A stretch of 64,000 nucleotides of DNA from Proteles cristata cristata. Taxonomy: Eukaryota; Chordata; Mammalia; Carnivora; Hyaenidae. The position numbers were made by a program, and so were the translations under genes. Numbering within the stretch: position 1 is the stretch's first letter; each line of letters begins with the position of its first letter. Shown in pieces: positions 1 to 11,432 of the stretch. The stretch is taken from NCBI GenBank assembly GCA_017311185.1, contig JAESUZ010003283.1, positions 310,001 through 374,000 on the forward strand. The letters are read 5' to 3'. The notes beneath the pieces are model-generated. The model had not been told where the DNA came from. It saw nothing but the letters and a program-made list of their open reading frames with translations, and made no database searches.

Positions 1-402
1 TCCAGGTGCTCCCAGACTGATGCCCAGAGGGGCTGAAACCAGTTCACAGGTTCCTGGCAGCTCCACAGCCTGACCCAAGGTCTGTCTGCCTATTACACGA
101 TGCACAGATGAATGAGACTTCTTCTGAGTCCTTTGGCATATGATAATGGATCCCATGACTCCCACAGAGGCACTTTAGTTTATGGATAGGTGCCAAATTT
201 TAGTTGGGGAGGAGGAGGGGTGAAAATAAGGGACTTCTTATGTTGCCATGATGCTGATGTTACTTCTTTTCTAATTGTTAAATTGTCCCTATTCTTCAAA
301 GTCCAAATCAAATGCATGATCTATAAATTCCCAGATCTTCAAGATGTTTATTCTCTCCTCTGTTTTCTATATAAATTATAGCATCAATGATTTGTTCTGT
401 TT
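1..402. other. unique AT-rich sequence, no gene seen
   Basis: No SINE, LINE or microsatellite is recognisable. The 63-codon frame at 190-381 has no family features and is about the length expected by chance in AT-rich DNA. Confidence 0.5.
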
Positions 403-584
403 AAACTTTTAACTGTTTATTTATTTTTGAGAGAGGGGAGGGGCAGAGAGAAAGGGCCACAGAGAATCCAAATCAGGCTTCACACTGCTAATACAGAGCC
501 TGAAGGAGGGCTCAACCACACAAACCATGAGATCATGATCTGAGCTGAAGTCAAACACTCAACTGACTGAGCCACACAGGCACT
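403..584 (-). mobile_element. CAN-SINE (tRNA-derived), older copy
   Basis: Reverse-complement CAN-SINE. It begins with the complement of the AAATAAATA tail (tgtttatttatttttgagag) and ends with the complement of the tRNA-like head (gactgagccac). Many substitutions and no clear TSD suggest an older insertion. Confidence 0.85.
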
Positions 585-745
585 GGTGTTTTTCTAATAA
601 CCATATGCATATCATAATATATGATAATTTACTTGCAGAAAGGTCCTATGATTTTTTTTTGTTTTTATGTATCCTACAAATATCACCATATTTAGAACAT
701 AGTGGCCATTCAACATAGGCAAAAGAATTAAAATTACCTAATAGA

Positions 746-945
746 GGTGCCTGAGTAGCTCAGTCAGTGAAGGGCCCAACTCATGATTTTGGCTCAGGTC
801 ATGATCTCAGTTTTTGGTTTTGAGCCCTGCATTGGGCTCTGCACTGACAGTGCAGAACTTGCTTGGGATTCCCCCTCTCTCTCCCTCCCTCTCTGCCTCT
901 CCCCATTCTCAATGTCTCTCTCTCAAAATAAATAAACTTTAAAAA
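746..945 (+). mobile_element. CAN-SINE, older copy
   Basis: The head aggtgcctgagtagctcagt is followed by the CT-rich body and an AAATAAATAAACTTTAAAAA tail. The tRNA-like promoter boxes are degraded. No convincing TSD. Confidence 0.85.
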
Positions 946-1379
946 TAATTAAAATAAAATTTCATAATAAAAGTTGGCTTTTTCATCAGATCTTGAGAAT
1001 CCATATTATTCATTCTCTTCAGAACAATAAATAGGTAAAAAGCAAAATATCTAGTTACTTGTCATCACTCACAAACAGAACATGGGAAAGCACTGCTTTA
1101 TCAAAACTGATGTCATCAAAACTGGTATGTGGTAGTCACATTGCATAGACATAGAAACCTGATACCATACTATGAACTAAATAGGTTCACTGAATTGTAT
1201 TATTTTCTTTAAATCATGAGTTGGTTATACACACAAAAAAAGATTATTACTTAAACAAAATGTATATTCATTTTCTTTTATAGCTTTAATTGCAACTTTA
1301 TTTTCAAATTTATTTTATTACTAGATTTATAGTGATAACTATAGGTACATTATTAAAGTTAAAAAAGAACAAATAGGAA

Positions 1380-1770
1380 GGGCACCTGGGTGGTTCAGTT
1401 AATTGCCTTTTTAAAATTTTTATTTATGTATGTACGTATGTATATATTTTGAGAGACACAGAAAGAGAACACACGTGTGGGGATAAGGGAAAAAGAGAGA
1501 GGGAGAGAGAGAGAATCTCAGACCTGGCATGGGGCTTGAACTCAGGAACTGGTGAGATTATGACCTGAGTCAAAACCAAGAGTCAGAGGCTTACTTCACT
1601 GAGCCACCCAGGTCTCTAAGTGGCTGACTCTTGATCTCGGTTCAGGTCATGATTTAAGCATTTGTGAGTTCTAGCCCTGCATCAGTCTCTGTTCTCTCAC
1701 CCTCTCTCTGTCCTTCCCCCACTTGCATATGCACACATGTGCACTCTCTCAAAATGAATAAACTTAGAAG
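1380..1770 (+). mobile_element. CAN-SINE interrupted by a second SINE
   Basis: The first 28 bases of a plus-strand SINE head (1380-1407) are separated from the rest of the same SINE (about 1618-1770) by a minus-strand SINE. Head and body join in register when the insert is removed, so the plus copy is the older one. Confidence 0.8.
1409..1617 (-). mobile_element. CAN-SINE nested in another SINE
   Basis: Reverse-complement SINE with a tail complement at 1409-1450, a GA-rich body at about 1490-1515 and a tRNA head complement ending gagccacccaggt near 1612. It lies inside the plus-strand SINE at 1380-1770. Confidence 0.85.
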
Positions 1771-3479
1771 AAATAGAAGAAAGTGTATATTTTCAACTCA
1801 GCATGTTCTGATGTTTTTATTTTCTAAAAAAAACCTTCTATGTATTTGTAAACTTTAGTAGGCATAAGAACACACATACATACACATATACACATGGACA
1901 CATTCACAGACATACATCTTTATATTCATATACTAGTAAAGATGTAATAAATACTAACCACAGATTCTACACAGGGTATAACAGGAAATGTTTCTTTATA
2001 TGGTAATGGAAAGTGAAAATTCTGGTCAATTGTTAACAGGAATGAACAGAAAATAATGTTTGCGATAGAATAAATGTTGTTTTGATGCATTTGTGCATCT
2101 AAAGCAATTTGAATGTGTTTTTGACATTATTTGCTAAATGATGTGTTGGTCACTTGAGGTGAGAGGGGAATAGCAGAACACAAACCCAATAATGGCTTTT
2201 CAATAGAAGTTGCTTATTTTCTAAGGAAGTAAAGAATTTTGCCTGAAGTCTGCCATCATTTATGGGGCTCCTGTCTTCACACTGAATCCCAGAACAACTC
2301 GGGAGCATTTTCTTTGGAAGAGTGTACCAGAATAACTGATATGGAATAGTTAATGAGTAGAAATGGTAGGGAAAATAATACATAACTTACAGGTTCAGAT
2401 GAACTCTTTACTGATTTTTCTTAGGCGATGGAGGCAATTGCAGAAAGAAAAGGAGATTGACACTTAGGTTGAGGGAAAAGAAAAAGTTTTGGAAATAAAT
2501 TTCAATGAAATTTTTAAAATATGGGTTTTTAATATATCCTCTTTCAATGAAATGTCAACTTTTGAAGTATTGGTACTGTTTACAGTCCGAACAAAGTATG
2601 TGTTGTCAGCCAATATTAAATGATTGTTTGCATCATGGAAAGTGTCATACTACTTAGTCTAACATTTGAAATGTGAGAAGGTCATTTTTATTAAGGTAAG
2701 AAAATTCTCCTACTTCATTGGGATTTTCCATTTTGTATCCTTAGATCTCAGCAGTGCTTCTTGTCTCTCTAACTTGTCTTAAAGTAAGAAAATTTTCACT
2801 ATACACTTTACTTTTTAATAATTTATTTTGTTTCTAGTCCATTTTGAGAATATCTTCTCCATACCAGGTTCAGACAGAAATCCAATGCCCTTAGATCAGA
2901 AAAATGATTCACAGTATTGATTTTCCATATCTTCTTTAACTAATAGAAATGCCTACTAACTTTTAACTAAGTCCATCCACTTTTGCATTTGTGTTTATGA
3001 CTAAGTTTTGATCCAATAAAACTGAGCAGAAGTTGCACAGGTAATTTCTGTAACAACTTCTGTGTCAAAACCTCTTGCATAAATTGTATCTTTTCCTGTT
3101 TCCCTTCCTACTGGCTAAAATTCAGGAAGGGTGCTAGTGATATACCTTGTCCAAGCAAACTAGAAACATTATGTCTTCAAATTAGAGATGAAAACCACAT
3201 GTTGAGGATGAAGAGCCACTCTGGCAAACATAATTCTTGGATGACCTCCTGAACAAGTTCTTACCCACCCTTCCTGCACTTTTTTGGAGACAGAGAAAAC
3301 AATAACAACAATAACAACTCCTGACTTACTTAAGCCACAGTACTCTTGGATCTTGTTGGTATCATAATTTAACCTATACACTGAATAATACCAAAATTGG
3401 CAATGAAAATACTACCAGTTTAACAAACATACAATAACTAAAATTTAAGGCTTTGCCTCAGTAGATAGAAAACCAAAGG
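1771..3479. other. unique AT-rich sequence, no gene seen
   Basis: I recognise no repeat family. Short frames at 2150-2383 (-) and 3169-3381 (-) show no signal peptide, domain or compositional sign of coding. Confidence 0.45.
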
Positions 3480-4417
3480 GCCTGGGGGTTGCCATTTTTC
3501 TCTCCACAACCACTAAGGGCCTCAGGGATCAGTCTCCTGGGCTCATAGTGGAGGCGGGAACCGTCTTCACCAAACCATGACCATCAGAGCTGGATAGTCA
3601 CTATCTACTGGAGCTAGATAGACTGTGGAACCAGATAGCCCCCTCTTCCAGACCAGACTGTGGCACTGCCTTGATTAATTCTAAGTCAATTCTTATTATT
3701 TAGATATATTCTCCCTTTTCTTCTTATTTCTTCTATCCTCTAGGCTGCCTACTCTGGTTATTGGTTTGCTTAAACACACATATTTAATCCATTCTCTTGA
3801 TGCATGTTCTACACCTCCTTCTTTCCTTTCCTTTCTCTCTTTCTCTTGAGCAATCAGGCCATATAGTTTCTCTGGGTATCTTTATCTTGATTTCTTTTTC
3901 CTCACTTCCTTCCTTATTCTCCTTTCTCTGTCTCTAGATTAAGACTTTTAGTCTGTCTGTCTGGTCAATTTTCATTTTCTCTTTTTCCCCACCTCTGTCA
4001 TTTCTCCCTTTGAATATGCTCTTCCATCAGCACCATCTCCACCCTGTTCTTTACTTGTAGCTGGTGTTTCTGGTCTTTTGCTTTTAGATTGTTTTGTTTG
4101 TTTGTTTGTGTTTGTTTGCTTGTTTATTTGTTTGTGCATTTGTGTGTTTTTGTTTCCTGTTTGTTTGTTGTCCTTTCCAGGGCTACTTCTAGGAAGAAAC
4201 CAAAGCATACCTGGTGGAGAATCTAAAACATCACTATGAGTAGGGAGATAAAATGACCAGTCACAACAACAGAAAGCAAGTAACATTCTCCAAAAAACAC
4301 CTCCTGAACGACCAGGCCCTAGAAAGTGTATGAGCCCCCTTTTAATGAAGCAGTGCTCACAGGTGAAAAGCACATAACAAGCTTTTAAAACTTACAAGGG
4401 ACAGAAAACTAGCTGAA
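3480..4417 (+). mobile_element. carnivore L1 5' UTR (inferred)
   Basis: This stretch lies directly upstream of a recognisable L1 ORF1 on the same strand, so it is inferred to be the 5' UTR. The left edge is approximate. It is C/T-rich near 3800-3960 and has a TTTG-rich tract at about 4090-4165. A 133-codon frame runs antisense at 3972-4373. Confidence 0.5.
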
Positions 4418-5345
4418 ATGATGAAACGGAAGAACTCTCCTCAAAAGAATTTCCAGGAAGAGGTGACAGCTAAAGAATTGATCAAAACAGATATAAGCAA
4501 CATAACTGAACAAGAATTTAGAATAATAGCCTTAAAATTAATCACTGGGCTTGAAAAAAAGCATAGAAGACAGCAGACATTCCATTGCTGCAGAGATCAA
4601 GGATCTTAAAAATAGTCATGATGAATTAAAAAATGCTATAAATTTGGTGCAAAATAAAATGGAGGCAGCCATAGTGCAGATAGAAGAGTGGAGAATAGGT
4701 GAATTAGAAAATAAAATTATGGAAAAAGAGGAAGCTGAAAGACAGAGAAAATGATCCAGGAGCACATAAGGAGAATTAGAGAACTAAGTGATGCAACCAA
4801 ATGGAACAATATCTGTATCATAGGAATTCCAGAAGAAAAAGAAGTGAGAGAAAGGGGCTGACAGGGTAATTGAACAAATGATAGCTGAGACACTGAACAG
4901 ACGTTGAAATCCAAGGGGGCACGGAGAACTCCCCTCAACGTAACTTGAATCAACCTTCTGCACAGTAAATCATCGTGAAACTGGCAAAACACAAGGATAA
5001 AGAGAGAATTCTGAAAGCAACTAGGGATAAATGTGCATTAACATATAAAGGTAGACATATAAGTATAGTAGCAGACCTATCTACTGAAACCTGGCAGGCC
5101 AAAAAGGAATGGCAGGAAATCTTAAATGTGAGGAACAGGAAAAATATGCAGCCAAGAATCCTCTATCCAGCAAGGCTGTCATTCAGAATTGGAGAGAAAA
5201 AGGTTTTCTCAAACAAACAAAAGCCGAAGAAATTCATCACCACCACAACAGCCCTATAAGAGATCCTAAGGGAGACTCTGAAGGAAATATTGCAAGGAAC
5301 ACAAAGCACCAGAGACATCACTACAAGCATGAAGCCTACAGATAC
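4418..5345 (+). pseudogene. L1 ORF1 relic (RNA-binding chaperone)
   Basis: Non-functional copy of the carnivore L1 ORF1 protein, which in active elements forms coiled-coil trimers and coats L1 RNA. The start (MMKRKNSPQKN) is followed by a Glu/Lys-rich coiled-coil stretch across two frames (4418-4609 and 4551-4754). The A-run at 4555-4561 is the likely site of the frame change. After several stops the C-terminal part reappears at 4975-5259, including ALTYKG and QPRILYPARLSF, both typical of ORF1 C-termini. Total length is close to a normal ORF1, so decay was by frameshifts and stops, not one large deletion. ORF2 starts just downstream. Confidence 0.85.
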
Positions 5346-5348
5346 ACA

Positions 5349-5458
5349 ATGACTCTAAATCCATATTTTTCAATAATAACACTGAATGTAAATGGACTAA
5401 ACGATCCAATCAAAAGACATAGGGTATCTAACAAACTGAAGAAAATTTTCATAGTATA
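5349..5458 (+). pseudogene. L1 ORF2 start, truncated endonuclease
   Basis: The frame begins MTLNPYFSIITLNVNGLND, the conserved N-terminus of L1 ORF2 (apurinic/apyrimidinic-type endonuclease; the Asn of LNVNGL is a conserved active-site region). L1 similarity stops after about 36 codons at RVSNKLKK and unrelated AT-rich sequence follows. The rest of the endonuclease, the reverse transcriptase and the 3' UTR are missing. This points to loss after insertion, because target-primed L1s normally lose the 5' end. Confidence 0.85.
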
Positions 5459-5644
5459 ATCTGCCAAACTTCCCTGAACTATTATGGGGAAGAATGTACT
5501 CTCATTTTATGTAAGCTACTATATTTTAAAAGTGTATTTGTTACAGCAGCTTAATTTATACTTTAACGTACAACAATATCATTATATTACTAAACTACAT
5601 TTATCTACTGCTTGTGTTCTGCCAAACTATAAACCTTCTGTGTT
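5459..5644. other. unique AT-rich sequence
   Basis: No similarity recognised. It lies between the truncated ORF2 start and a separate L1 3'-tip insertion. Confidence 0.4.
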
Positions 5645-5783
5645 AAAAGCTTATTTGAGGAGGTGATGGGCATGGAGGAGGGCACTTGTGGGGATGAGCA
5701 TTTGGTGTTATATGGAAACCAACTTGACAATAAACTATTAAAAGAAAAAAATTTTTTAAAATAGAAAATAAAAGCTTATTTGA
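5645..5783 (+). mobile_element. extremely 5'-truncated L1 (3' tip) with TSD
   Basis: About 111 bp of L1 3' UTR plus A-rich tail (5659-5769), the same terminal block (ggtgatgggcatggagga-like, gacaataaactat) that ends the L1 at 11.2 kb. It is flanked by a perfect 14-bp TSD, aaaagcttatttga, at 5645-5658 and 5770-5783. It is therefore an independent insertion, not the missing 3' end of the L1 just upstream. Confidence 0.9.
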
Positions 5784-5841
5784 TTTCATATTTTTGGTTG
5801 TTCCTTACCAGCTCTATTATGGCTACTTCCCAAGCCTCTTG

Positions 5842-6198
5842 TGATGGTTAATTTTACGTGTCAACCAGGGTAGTCAAACATTATTGTGGATGCTTCTGTT
5901 ATAGTGTTCTCTTGACCAAAATTAACATTTAAATTGGCAGATTTTGAGTAAAGCGGATTACCTTCCGTAATGTAGGTGGGCCTCATCTAATAATTTGAAG
6001 GTATTAATAGATCAAAGACTGACATCTCCCAAGCAGTAAGGAATTCTTCCAGTAAACTGTCTTTGGACATGCACTGTAACTATTCCCAAAGTCTCCAGCC
6101 CTGGCAACATATTCCATCAGATTTTGGAGTCACCACATCTCCACAAACTTGAGAGCTAATTCCTTAAAAATGAATCTCCCTTTCTCTCTCTCTCTCTC

Positions 6199-6252
<54 letters not shown>

Positions 6253-6286
6253 GGTTCTGTTTCTTTGGAGTTCTCTGACGTATACA
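5842..6286 (+). mobile_element. ancient LTR-like repeat with (CA)n
   Basis: Recognised from a widespread mammalian medium-reiteration family: it opens tgatggttaattttacgtgt, carries tttgagtaaagcggatta and ggtgggcctcatc, and closes ggttctgtttctttggag. The outer bases are TG...CA as in an LTR, but I saw no clean TSD. The internal A/C-rich region has grown into a (CA)n tract. Family name not assigned. Confidence 0.55.
6202..6249 (+). repeat. (AC)24 microsatellite
   Basis: Uninterrupted AC dinucleotide run inside the LTR-like repeat, preceded by a CT run. Long pure runs of this kind are usually length-polymorphic. Confidence 0.97.
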
Positions 6287-6438
6287 TCTACCCTGCTACT
6301 TCTCATTACAATTTAATGCCATTGTAAAATCACCACTTTTGCTACTGACAGTATGTATCTCAACTTTGGATTATTCCTTTCTGCTACAAATATTTACTGA
6401 AGATTTATTCTGGTGGAAGAGACAGATAAAACACAGAT

Positions 6439-6475
<37 letters not shown>

Positions 6476-9229
6476 TACATTAAATTGTAAAAGTCATACA
6501 GGGGAAAAGCAAAAGAGCTCAAGAACAACTGAAATCAGAGATCCCTTTAGAAAGTATATCAAGAGAGTATCTCTTGAAGATTCAAGAGATGAGGACACTT
6601 TTATACAAAAAGAAGTCCAGGAAAAAGAAAGGGCAAAGTTCTCATGATGAGAGAATACTTGGTGTGTTTGAGAAAAATTATGCTAAAATGCAGTGGATGG
6701 AGTAGCCTGATATTTAATCTGGAAGATTTCTATATTGGGTCAATGGCAGAAGTTAAACTAGGGACAATAAATGCCTTCGTCTTTCTGAGACTACCTTTCC
6801 AGAGTATACATTTTAGAATTTCCAGATATGTTTGGAAGTTATCTCACCATTTATAAAACATAAGACCTGTTACACATGTTGGTAACTCATTAAGAAAAAT
6901 TCCTAAAAGTTTCCCCAAGTTAAAGATGAGACAAATGCCTCATGCTATATGTATATAGTTGCATGCTGCTATTTTTTTTTTTATCCCATGTAAATTCTCT
7001 AGAACTAGGTGGGTTAACCTATTCTCAGTAGCTCTTGGGATTGAGAGAAATGCTGTGAGCTCCAACTTGGACCATATTCCAAAGAACTAGTCAGCTGCAA
7101 AGCCACCACTTTGTCCCCAAGGCTAGGATAGTAAGGAGGTAAATCCAATTATTAGGATATAGAAGGAGAAGCTTGAGGACCAAGGTTACCTATCAACATG
7201 GAAATTCTTACTTTACCAACAGAGAGGGTCTGAATTTTATTTTATTTAAGTGATAGCATGTTTTCTTACCGTGTGTAGCCTTCCATCCAATCTTATAATT
7301 CTGGCTTTTAGTCCTCAATTGTCCATTTAGCCCTGGCTTTGATAAGCAGGACATTAAGCAGAGGTAAAAGCTGGGAAAACAGAACATCCAACTGCAAGGA
7401 GTTTCCACGGTTATTAAATATTTTATGACAACTTCGGGAGGGCAAGTCCTCCTTGCAAATATTGTTCTTAAAGTCAATATATCAATAGCCTCGCTCTTAT
7501 CATAAAGCAAAATCTGGATCCTATATGTAAGTATGCAGAAAAGAATCTCAGGGCTGACAGAGGTTAGAATCAAAAGGCAATCACTTTTCTCTCCTTGCAG
7601 AAAGCCATTAGAAATGGCAGCCCTCCTGTGTCAGATGTTACATTCAAAATATAGTAATTCAAGGAGGCTTTATTTTAAAAGAGACTCTTTACAAAGTTAT
7701 AGATTTAGATTCATGATGAACTAGCCCTAGGATATAGCACTTTCTATCATCATCCCAGGCCTAAAGGGCAAAAGGAATGTGGAGCTATTAGAGGCTATTG
7801 GAACAGAGTCACATGATGAAGAAACACTGAGAGGAGTAGTAAACATCAATGTAAGAATAGGAGTGAAAACGTGTAGAGAAGGGACTAGGACATATGGGTT
7901 CTGAGTTCAGTCTTCTCAGCCTAGTGCCCTGCAGAGAGGCTCTCCTATATGCCAAACTCAACAGTAAGTCAGAGGGTGTGAGAACCGTGATGTAATCTGG
8001 GATAATGAGCAGGACAGAGAAGAATCGAAAATTAACCTGAAGGAAGAAATCGGAATTATCAAACACATTTCCCTTTCTCTAGCTAGACAGTAGAATTTGT
8101 TCCAAAGTGATTTCATCAAGTAAAACTCTAAAAATGAGAGAAATAATTATGCATTTCTTCCTATCATTGGTGAGAGATAAACCAACTGACTCTGGCAGTA
8201 TTCCGAAGGTAGGAAGGATGGTAAACTTTCTAAAAATAGATTAGTTACCATTCCTTTGGGAAGGAGAATAAGGTAGAGGTGGAAAGAGATATTGGAAATG
8301 TTTCTTTAAATAATCTCACCCCCCCAGTTCAAAGGACAGTTTCCTGTCAATGGGCCCAAAACTTTGGAAAAGACATAGCTCTACTTAAAATGCCCACAGA
8401 TGCTAGCATACAAAGTTAATAATTTTCTCAAGACAAAATTATCCAGGCACATTTCTTATACTCATAATATCCAGATTCATTCATCACTTTTAAAGAATAC
8501 TATGGTTAATATTGGAAATACATTTGCTTCCTTTCTGGAATGAGGAATCTGAGCCTGACCTTAGGCCACTCTTTATGGGCTTGCAAAGTGAAGCCTTAAA
8601 TGAAAAGATGAGTCTTTTCAGTTCTTCCTAAAGGTCACCAAGCTGAAGATAATAGTAACCTTTATTTTGTGAGTCCCAAAGCACCAGAAACACCCATGTA
8701 ATATAAACTGAGATTTTTCTTTATTTCATCGCCTAGTGTTATTCAATGAAGTTTGCATTTTCAAATTTACACATTTTTAAAATTCAAAGGAAGTATGTAT
8801 ATATGTTTTACATAATTCAAGGAAATCATTCCTGAAAAATTTAACTTCTATTCTCATGAACAAAAATTAAATTAAATTAAAAAAATACATTCAAGTGAGA
8901 TCTTGCTTCAATAAAACACCATTGGATGCAAATAATGATTTGTTTGTTTTTTATTCATTGAAAATCCCAGATTACAGCATAATCTGTATCATATATTCTT
9001 ATTTGTTTATAATTCACTTAGATACAGAGTATATCATGTAGGATTTTATATATTATATAATTATATTATAGTACCCATAGGTCTATGGAAATGTTTTAGT
9101 TTATACCACAGACTACACAGGTGTTGATACGTGTACTAAACAATAAAGAAACAGCACCAATAAAAAGAGTGTTGATTTGACAATCAAAAATACTATGAAC
9201 AATACCTAAAGTAAAATAGCAAACAAAAG

Positions 9230-9230
<1 letters not shown>
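6287..9230. other. mostly unique sequence, no gene seen
   Basis: Apart from a second (AC)n tract at 6440-6475 I recognise no repeat. Frames at 6339-6647 (carried by the AC tract), 7208-7573 (-) and 7809-8066 (-) show no domain. A poly-T run lies at 6972-6982. Confidence 0.45.
6440..6475 (+). repeat. (AC)n microsatellite
   Basis: AC run with one g interruption at its right end, about 190 bp from the longer (AC)24 tract and in the same orientation. Confidence 0.95.

Positions 9231-9284
<54 letters not shown>
9231..9284 (+). repeat. (ATCT)13 tetranucleotide microsatellite
   Basis: 54 bp of uninterrupted ATCT repeats (13.5 units). Tetranucleotide runs of this length and purity are typically highly variable between individuals. 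Confidence 0.97.
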
Positions 9285-9349
9285 AGCCAGAAGCTGGCTA
9301 CCTGGGAACAGTACATCTCATTGTATGCCTCTGTGTAAATAATCTAATC

Positions 9350-9665
9350 CTATGTTGTCCCACTAGGGTAGTCACAATCCACACGTGACTATTCAGTACA
9401 CAAAATGTGGCTAGTCTGAATTGAGCTGTGCTGGAAATGTAAAATACACATGGAGTGTCAAATACTTACTAAAAAAACAGTAGTGTGAAATAGTTCATTG
9501 ATAATTTAAAAACACTGATTACATGTTGAAATGATAATACTTTAGATATGTTAAATAAAATAGGTGGGAAATTGAATTTCATTTTTAAAACTTATTTTAA
9601 TGTGACTACTATATAATTTAAAAATAAATATGTGGCTTGTGTTATGTTTCTATTAGACAAATCTG
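9350..9665 (+). mobile_element. ancient hAT-type (MER1-like) DNA transposon relic
   Basis: The right half carries acatgttgaaatgataatac and taaaaataaatatgtggctt, typical of a known non-autonomous hAT family, and the ends resemble its terminal inverted repeats. The 8-bp flanks atctaatc (9342-9349) and atttaacc (9666-9673) match at 6 of 8 positions, as expected for a decayed hAT TSD. Confidence 0.65.
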
Positions 9666-9742
9666 ATTTAACCTAAGGGTCAATTTCAACACCAATTAAA
9701 AGTAGAAAATATCTGCCCTTCTAATTTCTCAGGGTTGTTTTA

Positions 9743-11273
9743 AAATCAAATGAAGTAATACTGAAAAATAAAACCAAAACAGGAGGTATCACCATCCCAG
9801 ACTTTAGCCTCTACTACAAAGCTGTCATCATCAAGACAGTATGGTATTGGCACAAAAACAGACACATAGACCAATGGAACAGAATCGAGAACTCAGAAGT
9901 GGACTCAAAAGTATACAACCAACTAATCTTTGACAAAGCAGGAAAGAATATCCAATGGAAAAAAGACAGCCTTTTTAACAGATGGTGTTGGGAGAACTGG
10001 ACAGCAACATGCCGAAGAATGAAACTAGATCATTTTCTCACACCATGCACAAAAATAAACTCAAAATGGATAAAGGAACTGAATGTGAGACAGGAGACCA
10101 TCAAACCCTAGAGGAGAAAGCAGGAAACAACCTCCTTGACCTCCACCGCAGCAACTTCTTACCTGACACATCCCCAAAAGCAAGGGAATCAAGAGCAAAA
10201 ATAAAAGATTGGGACTTCATCAAGATTAAAAGCTTCTGCACAGCAAAGGAAATAACCCACAAAACTAATAGGCAACCAACAGAATGGGAAAAGATAGTTG
10301 CAAATGACATGTCAGATGAAGGGTTAATATCCAGAATCTATAAGGAACTCACCAAACTCCACACCCGAAAAACAAACAACCCAGTGAAGAAATGGGCAGA
10401 AGATACGAACAGACACTTCTCCAAAGAGGACATCCAGATGGCCAACAGACACGTGAAACGATGCTCAGCATCCCTCCTCATCAGGGAAATACAAATCAAA
10501 ACCACACTGAGATACCACCTCATGCCAGTCAGAGTGGCTAAAATGAGCAAATCAGAGACCTCTAGATGCTGGCGAGGATGTGGAGAAACGGGCACCTCCT
10601 ACACTGTTGGTGGGAATGTAAACTGGTACAGCCCCTCTGGAAAACAGTGTGGAGGTTCCTCAGGAAACTAACAATAGAACCAGCAATGACCCAGCAATAT
10701 GACCCAGCAATAGCACTGCTAGGAATTGACCCAAGGGATACAGAAATGCTGAGGCATAGGAGCACATCTACCCCAATGTTCATAGCAGCACTCTCCACAA
10801 TAGCTAAAACATGGAAAGAGCCTAAGTGTCCATCAACAGATGAATGGATCAAGAAGATGGGGTTTATCTATACCATGGAATACTACATGGCAATGAGAAA
10901 CAATGAAATCTGGCCATGTGTAGCAACATGGATGGACCTTGAGGGTGTTATGCTGAGCGAAATAGTCAGGCAGAGAAGGACAAATACCATATGTTTGCAC
11001 GTATAGGAGGATTAGGAGGAACTTAACGGAGGACCAAGGGGGAGAAGAAGGGGCGGAAATGGTGGGGGAAAGGGAGAGAGGCAAACCATGAGAGACTCTT
11101 GAATGCTGACAAAAACTGAGGACTGATGGATGTGGGGGGGATGGGCATGGAGGATGGCACTCATGGGGATGAGCACTGAGTGTTATGTGGAAACTAATTT
11201 GACAATAAACTATTTGTAATAAAAAATTAAGTAAGTATGGTTAAAAAAATCAAATCAAATCAAATGAAGTAAT
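9743..11273 (+). mobile_element. 5'-truncated carnivore L1 with perfect TSD
   Basis: The insertion body is 9760-11256: the 3' third of ORF2, the 3' UTR (tgggcatggaggatggcact, gacaataaactatttgtaat) and an A-rich tail. A perfect 17-bp TSD (aaatcaaatgaagtaat) lies at 9743-9759 and 11257-11273. The tail has two A-rich parts separated by about 16 nt (ttaagtaagtatggtt). The intact TSD and only two ORF2 frameshifts indicate a fairly young insertion. Confidence 0.95.
9761..11006 (+). pseudogene. L1 ORF2 C-terminal relic
   Basis: C-terminal part of the L1 ORF2 protein, downstream of the catalytic reverse-transcriptase core, which is absent by 5' truncation. It is readable in three successive frames: 9761-10111 ([30 protein letters not shown]), then to about 10600 ([31 protein letters not shown]), then to 11006 ([25 protein letters not shown]). 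The first frame ends at a stop after TIKP. A short local duplication around 10686-10712 inserts residues near the second frame change. No function expected. Confidence 0.92.
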
Positions 11274-11432
11274 CTTTGTGAAAGTGCTATGAAAAATGCT
11301 ACTCAAATATAAGATCATATCATACTTTGAGGCATTTTAACTTTACTTGGTTACCTATGTGTTAATTGTTCCCTGGAAGGCAGTAAAAATTTTGTGGAGT
11401 TTAATATATATAAATATGAATATATATATATT

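Noticed and set aside
6339..6647. 102-codon frame with HTHTHT
   Set aside because: Extends through the (AC)n microsatellite. No other coding sign.
10338..10852. Minus-strand frames at 10338-10595 and 10562-10852
   Set aside because: Antisense shadows of the L1 ORF2 relic at 9761-11006.
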